A DNA stretch of 64,000 nucleotides, taken from assembly GCF_002101595.1 (NCBI RefSeq), contig NZ_LQOM01000020.1, positions 62,001-126,000 of the forward strand, read 5' to 3'. The notes under the pieces are model-generated. The model saw only the letters and a list, made by a program, of their open reading frames with translations, made no database searches and was not told the origin of the DNA. Below are positions 61,414 to 64,000 of the stretch, piece by piece; position 1 is the first letter of the stretch; each line of letters starts with the position of its first letter. The translations under genes and the position numbers were made by a program. The DNA comes from Mycobacterium celatum. GTDB taxonomy: Bacteria > Actinomycetota > Actinomycetes > Mycobacteriales > Mycobacteriaceae.

Positions 61414-62427
61414 TTAGGACTGCGCGGCTTCTCGGCGGTTGACGACCGCGAAATTCACTGTGGCGGTGGCGGCGAGTTCGTCGTCGCCGTTGCCGAAAAT
61501 GTCCACCTGGGTGACGATGGCGCGCCGGCTGGCCCGCAGCACCCGGGCCACCGCCCGGGCCGAGCCGGCGGTGATCGGCCGCAGGTAGCGGATGAACAGG
61601 TCGGCGGTGGTCAGCCCCGCGCCGGCGGGCAGGTAATTCAGCCCAAGCTGTCCGCCGGCGACGTCGGCGAGGGTGGCCAGCAGGCCGCCCTGCACGGCAC
61701 CGGAGGTGTTGACCACCTGCGGGCTGACCGGCAATTCCATCGCGTAGCCGTCGTCGGCGGCGGCATCCCGCAACCCGATCTGGTCGAACAATTCGCCGAG
61801 CGTCGGTGCCGCCACCTCGCGCTCGTCGTCGGCGCCGAGCGCCCGGATGCAGAACTCGTACAACTGTGCCGCGTCGATCGGCGCGCCACTCAATTCCGCG
61901 CCCAGCCAGTGCAATCGCTGGGCGCCCAACACGGTCTGCATCACGATCGCGGCCGCGGCACCGACATCGATGCCCGGCCGGAAAATCCCTTCGGTGATGC
62001 CGCGCTGCACAATGTCGCGGATCAGCTGGTGCAACGGCGAGAGCACCCGGGCGTAGTCACGGGGGCGGGTTTCGGCTAGATGCTGGTTGTACAGGCTCAG
62101 CGCCCGGTTGAGGCTGTCTTGCTTGCTTGATTCCGGCTGGGCGCTGATCCGGTCGATCACCAGTTTCATGGCCGCGGTGCTATCAAGCCCGGTGGTTTCG
62201 GCGCGCCAGGACTGCGCCGAGTGGGCCATGGTCCGGTCGAACAGGGCGAGCAGCAGTTCGTCCTTGCTGGCGAAATGCTGGTAGAACGCCCGCAGTGACG
62301 TCTTGGAGCGGGCCACCACTTCTTGGACGGTGAAATCGGTGCGCCCGGTTTCGCCGAGGATCTCCACCGCGGTCTTGATGAAGCGCTCGCCGCGCGTTAC
62401 TTCGACTTCGTCGTCCGTGCCGGCCAT
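61414..62427 (-). CDS. TetR regulator fused to a hotdog-fold thioesterase-like domain
   Basis: This 337-residue protein is a fusion. Residues about 10-60 form a TetR HTH (FTVQEVVARSKTSLRAFYQHF) and about 60-200 a helical TetR-type core. From about residue 215 a PaaI-like hotdog domain begins, with the signature NTSGAVQGGLLATLADVAGG; where the common HGG turn stands, this has QGG, and the following Asp is kept. LTTADLFIRYLRPITAG is typical of the fold. The hotdog domain is probably a ligand sensor for acyl-CoA, or an enzyme that destroys its own inducer. It likely binds the palindrome at 61360-61378. Confidence 0.88.
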   Translation of the reverse strand: MAGTDDEVEVTRGERFIKTAVEILGETGRTDFTVQEVVARSKTSLRAFYQHFASKDELLLALFDRTMAHSAQSWRAETTGLDSTAAMKLVIDRISAQPESSKQDSLNRALSLYNQHLAETRPRDYARVLSPLHQLIRDIVQRGITEGIFRPGIDVGAAAAIVMQTVLGAQRLHWLGAELSGAPIDAAQLYEFCIRALGADDEREVAAPTLGELFDQIGLRDAAADDGYAMELPVSPQVVNTSGAVQGGLLATLADVAGGQLGLNYLPAGAGLTTADLFIRYLRPITAGSARAVARVLRASRRAIVTQVDIFGNGDDELAATATVNFAVVNRREAAQS

Positions 62428-62535
62428 CGCGCTCTCCTATTCTGCCGCGCAACAAAGGCGCTTCGAGAATGAGATTACCGCAGCTGACGACGGCCCGGCA
62501 GGCGTCGGCCGTCGCGGGCATCGTCGCGGACGCCG

Positions 62536-63228
62536 TTAGTTACGGATCAGAAATCCTCGCGGTGCGAACGTCCAGCCGAATTTGTCTTCTCGCGCCGCGT
62601 CGTGCGCGTAGTCCTGTGGAAACTCACGCTCGTACGCCTCGATGGCTTCGTATGGCCCTTGTCCCCATCCGGGGAGGACCGGGTGACCGTTGATGTTGGA
62701 GTCCTCGACGACCAAGTAGTCGCCGGTGCCAAGCAGCGGACGAAGTAGTTTCATCTCCGACAGCACGTTCTTCATGGAATGGTCGCTGTCCAGGATCGCG
62801 AAGGTCTTGCCGGGCAATTCGGCTTTGAGGCACTGGATCTGCTCGGCAACCGTCGGTGCCGTCGATGGTGATTTGACGAATACGACGTCGGGATCGCGCC
62901 GAGCCGCGGGATCGACATGCTTATCGGTGACATCCACCGTGAGCACCTTGAACGGTTGACCGATTTGCCTCATGACGCTGGCGAAAAACAGCGCCGAACC
63001 GCCGAAAGCGGTACCGAATTCGACAACCACCGAAGGCTTTAGATCGGACAGGATCTCCTGGTAGTTCCACATGTCGCTGACCGACTTCAGGCAAGCGACG
63101 CCCATCCATTTCGTTTTCAAGTGCACCGCAGTCCCGTAGTACCACTTGTGATACTCCGCAGCCACCTCGTCGGTAGGGCGATAGATCACCGCCGCCATCT
63201 GGCTAATCAGCTGGCTGGCCAGTCCCAT
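62536..63228 (-). CDS. Rhamnosyl O-methyltransferase-like, CmcI/cephalosporin-hydroxylase fold
   Basis: This 230-residue protein starts at MGLASQLISQM (63228). Its sequence, including EYHKWYYG, KSVSDMWNYQEILSDL, AILDSDHSMKNVL and VVEDSNINGHPVLPG, closely recalls the M. tuberculosis Rv2959c rhamnosyl O-methyltransferase that acts on phenolic glycolipid, judged from memory. The SAM-binding segment is VVVEFGTAFGGSALFFA, and the metal-binding acidic residues are in LDSDHS and VEDSN. The N-terminal 20 residues are hydrophobic and may touch the membrane. The rest of that glycolipid locus is not in this window, so the acceptor sugar is unknown. The larger open frame up to 63771 is rejected. Confidence 0.87.
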   Translation of the reverse strand: MGLASQLISQMAAVIYRPTDEVAAEYHKWYYGTAVHLKTKWMGVACLKSVSDMWNYQEILSDLKPSVVVEFGTAFGGSALFFASVMRQIGQPFKVLTVDVTDKHVDPAARRDPDVVFVKSPSTAPTVAEQIQCLKAELPGKTFAILDSDHSMKNVLSEMKLLRPLLGTGDYLVVEDSNINGHPVLPGWGQGPYEAIEAYEREFPQDYAHDAAREDKFGWTFAPRGFLIRN

Positions 63229-63258
63229 ACACGTTGACGTTACACAGCCTGCAGGAGT

Positions 63259-63273
63259 CGGATCGGTGATCCG
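63259..63273. promoter_or_regulatory. 15-bp palindrome between divergent genes (CGGATCGGTGATCCG)
   Basis: Six-base arms flank three bases. It lies 31 bp upstream of the sugar methyltransferase and 85 bp upstream of the MFS exporter. It may be an operator shared by both, but the arms are short. Confidence 0.4.
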
Positions 63274-63357
63274 GCAGAAGTTCTGGTAGACGAATGGGCC
63301 GCGACCCGTTCGTATTTCGTCCGCACCTATGACGAGGTTCGAGTAGGGTAGCCGGCT

Positions 63358-64000
63358 ATGGCGGCTCGCGACGACGCAGAGCAAGTAGCACCTCACGGCG
63401 CGACGGAATGCACGGAACGAGAAACCCCGATGCAGATCGAAGCGCCGACTCGGCTGCTGTCGCGACGATTCGTCGACGTGGTCATCGCCATCGGCGGCAT
63501 GCAGCTGATGGTGACCATGGACGGCTCGATTGCGGTTATCGCGCTTCCTAAAATCCAGCACGAGCTCGGTCTGTCCGATGCCGGGCGGAGCTGGGTGATT
63601 ACCGCCTATGTGCTGACCTTCGGCGGCCTGATGCTGCTCGGCGGTCGCCTCGGCGACACCATCGGACGCAAGCGCACCTTCATCGTCGGCGTCGCCGTGT
63701 TCACGGTCGCCTCGGCGCTGTGCGGCATCGCGTGGGACGAGGCCAGCCTCGTCTTGGCCCGGTTGCTGCAAGGTGTGGCCGCGGGGATCTGCGCGCCTAT
63801 TTGTTTGGCGCTGGTCGCCACCATGTTCCCGAAGGGCCCGGTGCGCAACGCCGCTACGGCGGTATTCGGCGCGACGGCCGGTTTCGGTTTGGTGGGAGGT
63901 TTGGTGGTGGGTGGAGCGCTCACCGAGTTGTCCTGGCGGCTGGCGTTTTTGATGAACCTGCCGATAGGGCTGCTGGTAATCTACCGCGCCCGCGCAACGC
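63358..64000 (+). CDS. MFS transporter, DHA2 (14-TM) drug exporter type, N-terminal part
   Basis: The frame starts at the ATG at 63358 and runs off the right edge after 214 codons. It codes for a polar N terminus of about 35 residues followed by MFS helices. Motif A is GGRLGDTIGRKRTF near residue 85-98, and motif C-like GATAGFGLVGGLVVGG lies near residue 170-185, with an acidic residue (TMDGS) in helix 1 as in the EmrB/QacA group. It would export a hydrophobic compound by proton antiport. A later ATG at 63430 is an alternative start. Confidence 0.85.
   Translation, partial: MAARDDAEQVAPHGATECTERETPMQIEAPTRLLSRRFVDVVIAIGGMQLMVTMDGSIAVIALPKIQHELGLSDAGRSWVITAYVLTFGGLMLLGGRLGDTIGRKRTFIVGVAVFTVASALCGIAWDEASLVLARLLQGVAAGICAPICLALVATMFPKGPVRNAATAVFGATAGFGLVGGLVVGGALTELSWRLAFLMNLPIGLLVIYRARAT

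Noticed and set aside
63229..63771. N-terminal extension of the sugar methyltransferase
   Set aside because: The extra residues are Arg/Gln-rich with no family match and run opposite to the MFS gene start.
1..64000. CRISPR array, tRNA or rRNA genes, intact transposase
   Set aside because: No regularly spaced repeats, cloverleaf-type sequence or transposase motifs were seen on either strand.

Overview
The window looks like a mycobacterial chromosome segment. The DNA is GC-rich. It is dense in FadD-, FadE-, EchA- and CaiB-type lipid genes and cytochromes P450, and it carries paired Mce-associated membrane proteins and a close relative of the mycobacterial rhamnosyl O-methyltransferase. No rRNA, tRNA, CRISPR array or intact insertion sequence was seen.

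Most of the window is one large accessory catabolic region. From left to right: (1) 1-2822, a P450, an amidohydrolase and a KshA-like Rieske oxygenase; (2) 2901-7746, a region of decay with a P450 relic, a truncated SDR and a gutted acyl-CoA synthetase beside an intact unknown gene, a GntR gene and an acyl-CoA dehydrogenase; (3) 7839-12880, a tightly overlapping operon (SDR, thiolase, CaiB, acyl-CoA dehydrogenase, GntR); (4) 13357-22692, a divergent pair of operons with three crotonases plus three tandem acyl-CoA synthetases on the minus strand and thioesterase-GntR-crotonase on the plus strand; (5) 22769-32714, a TetR gene divergent from an SDR and a DHDPS-family lyase, then a six-gene operon (crotonase, two amidohydrolases, FadD19-like ligase, paired acyl-CoA dehydrogenases); (6) 32793-37905, a P450-CaiB-thiolase operon divergent from an aldehyde dehydrogenase; (7) 37909-38462, a MazEF module; (8) 38475-48381, ligase, thioesterase, a degenerate isochorismatase homologue, three LLM-type genes (one internally deleted), a hydrolase, a carboxyltransferase and a P450; (9) 48418-52617, a molybdopterin oxidoreductase, a VapC relic and an AAA ATPase; (10) 52745-64000, an NDMA-type alcohol dehydrogenase with its P450, two Mas proteins, a second acyl-CoA dehydrogenase pair, a methyltransferase, an amidohydrolase with a TetR-thioesterase fusion regulator, a sugar O-methyltransferase and the start of an MFS exporter.

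The main discovery-level signal is a recurring 19-bp inverted repeat, TACTGTA-N5-TACAGTA. I find it at nine places, always 12-53 bp upstream of an operon start and often between divergent genes: 1682, 2804, 20268, 23639, 25938, 36412, 41399, 42153 and 46076. It ties most of the oxygenase, ligase, beta-oxidation and amidohydrolase genes into one apparent regulon. The TetR gene ending at 22769 is the best candidate regulator, because one copy lies in its own divergent promoter region.

Taken together the genes could oxidise a hydrophobic alicyclic or isoprenoid substrate: P450s and dehydrogenases make an acid, FadD-type ligases and CaiB transferases load it on CoA, acyl-CoA dehydrogenases, crotonases, SDRs and thiolases shorten it, and amidohydrolases, the Rieske enzyme and the DHDPS-like lyase act on rings. 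The substrate cannot be read from the sequence. Family assignments come from motif recognition by eye, with no database search.
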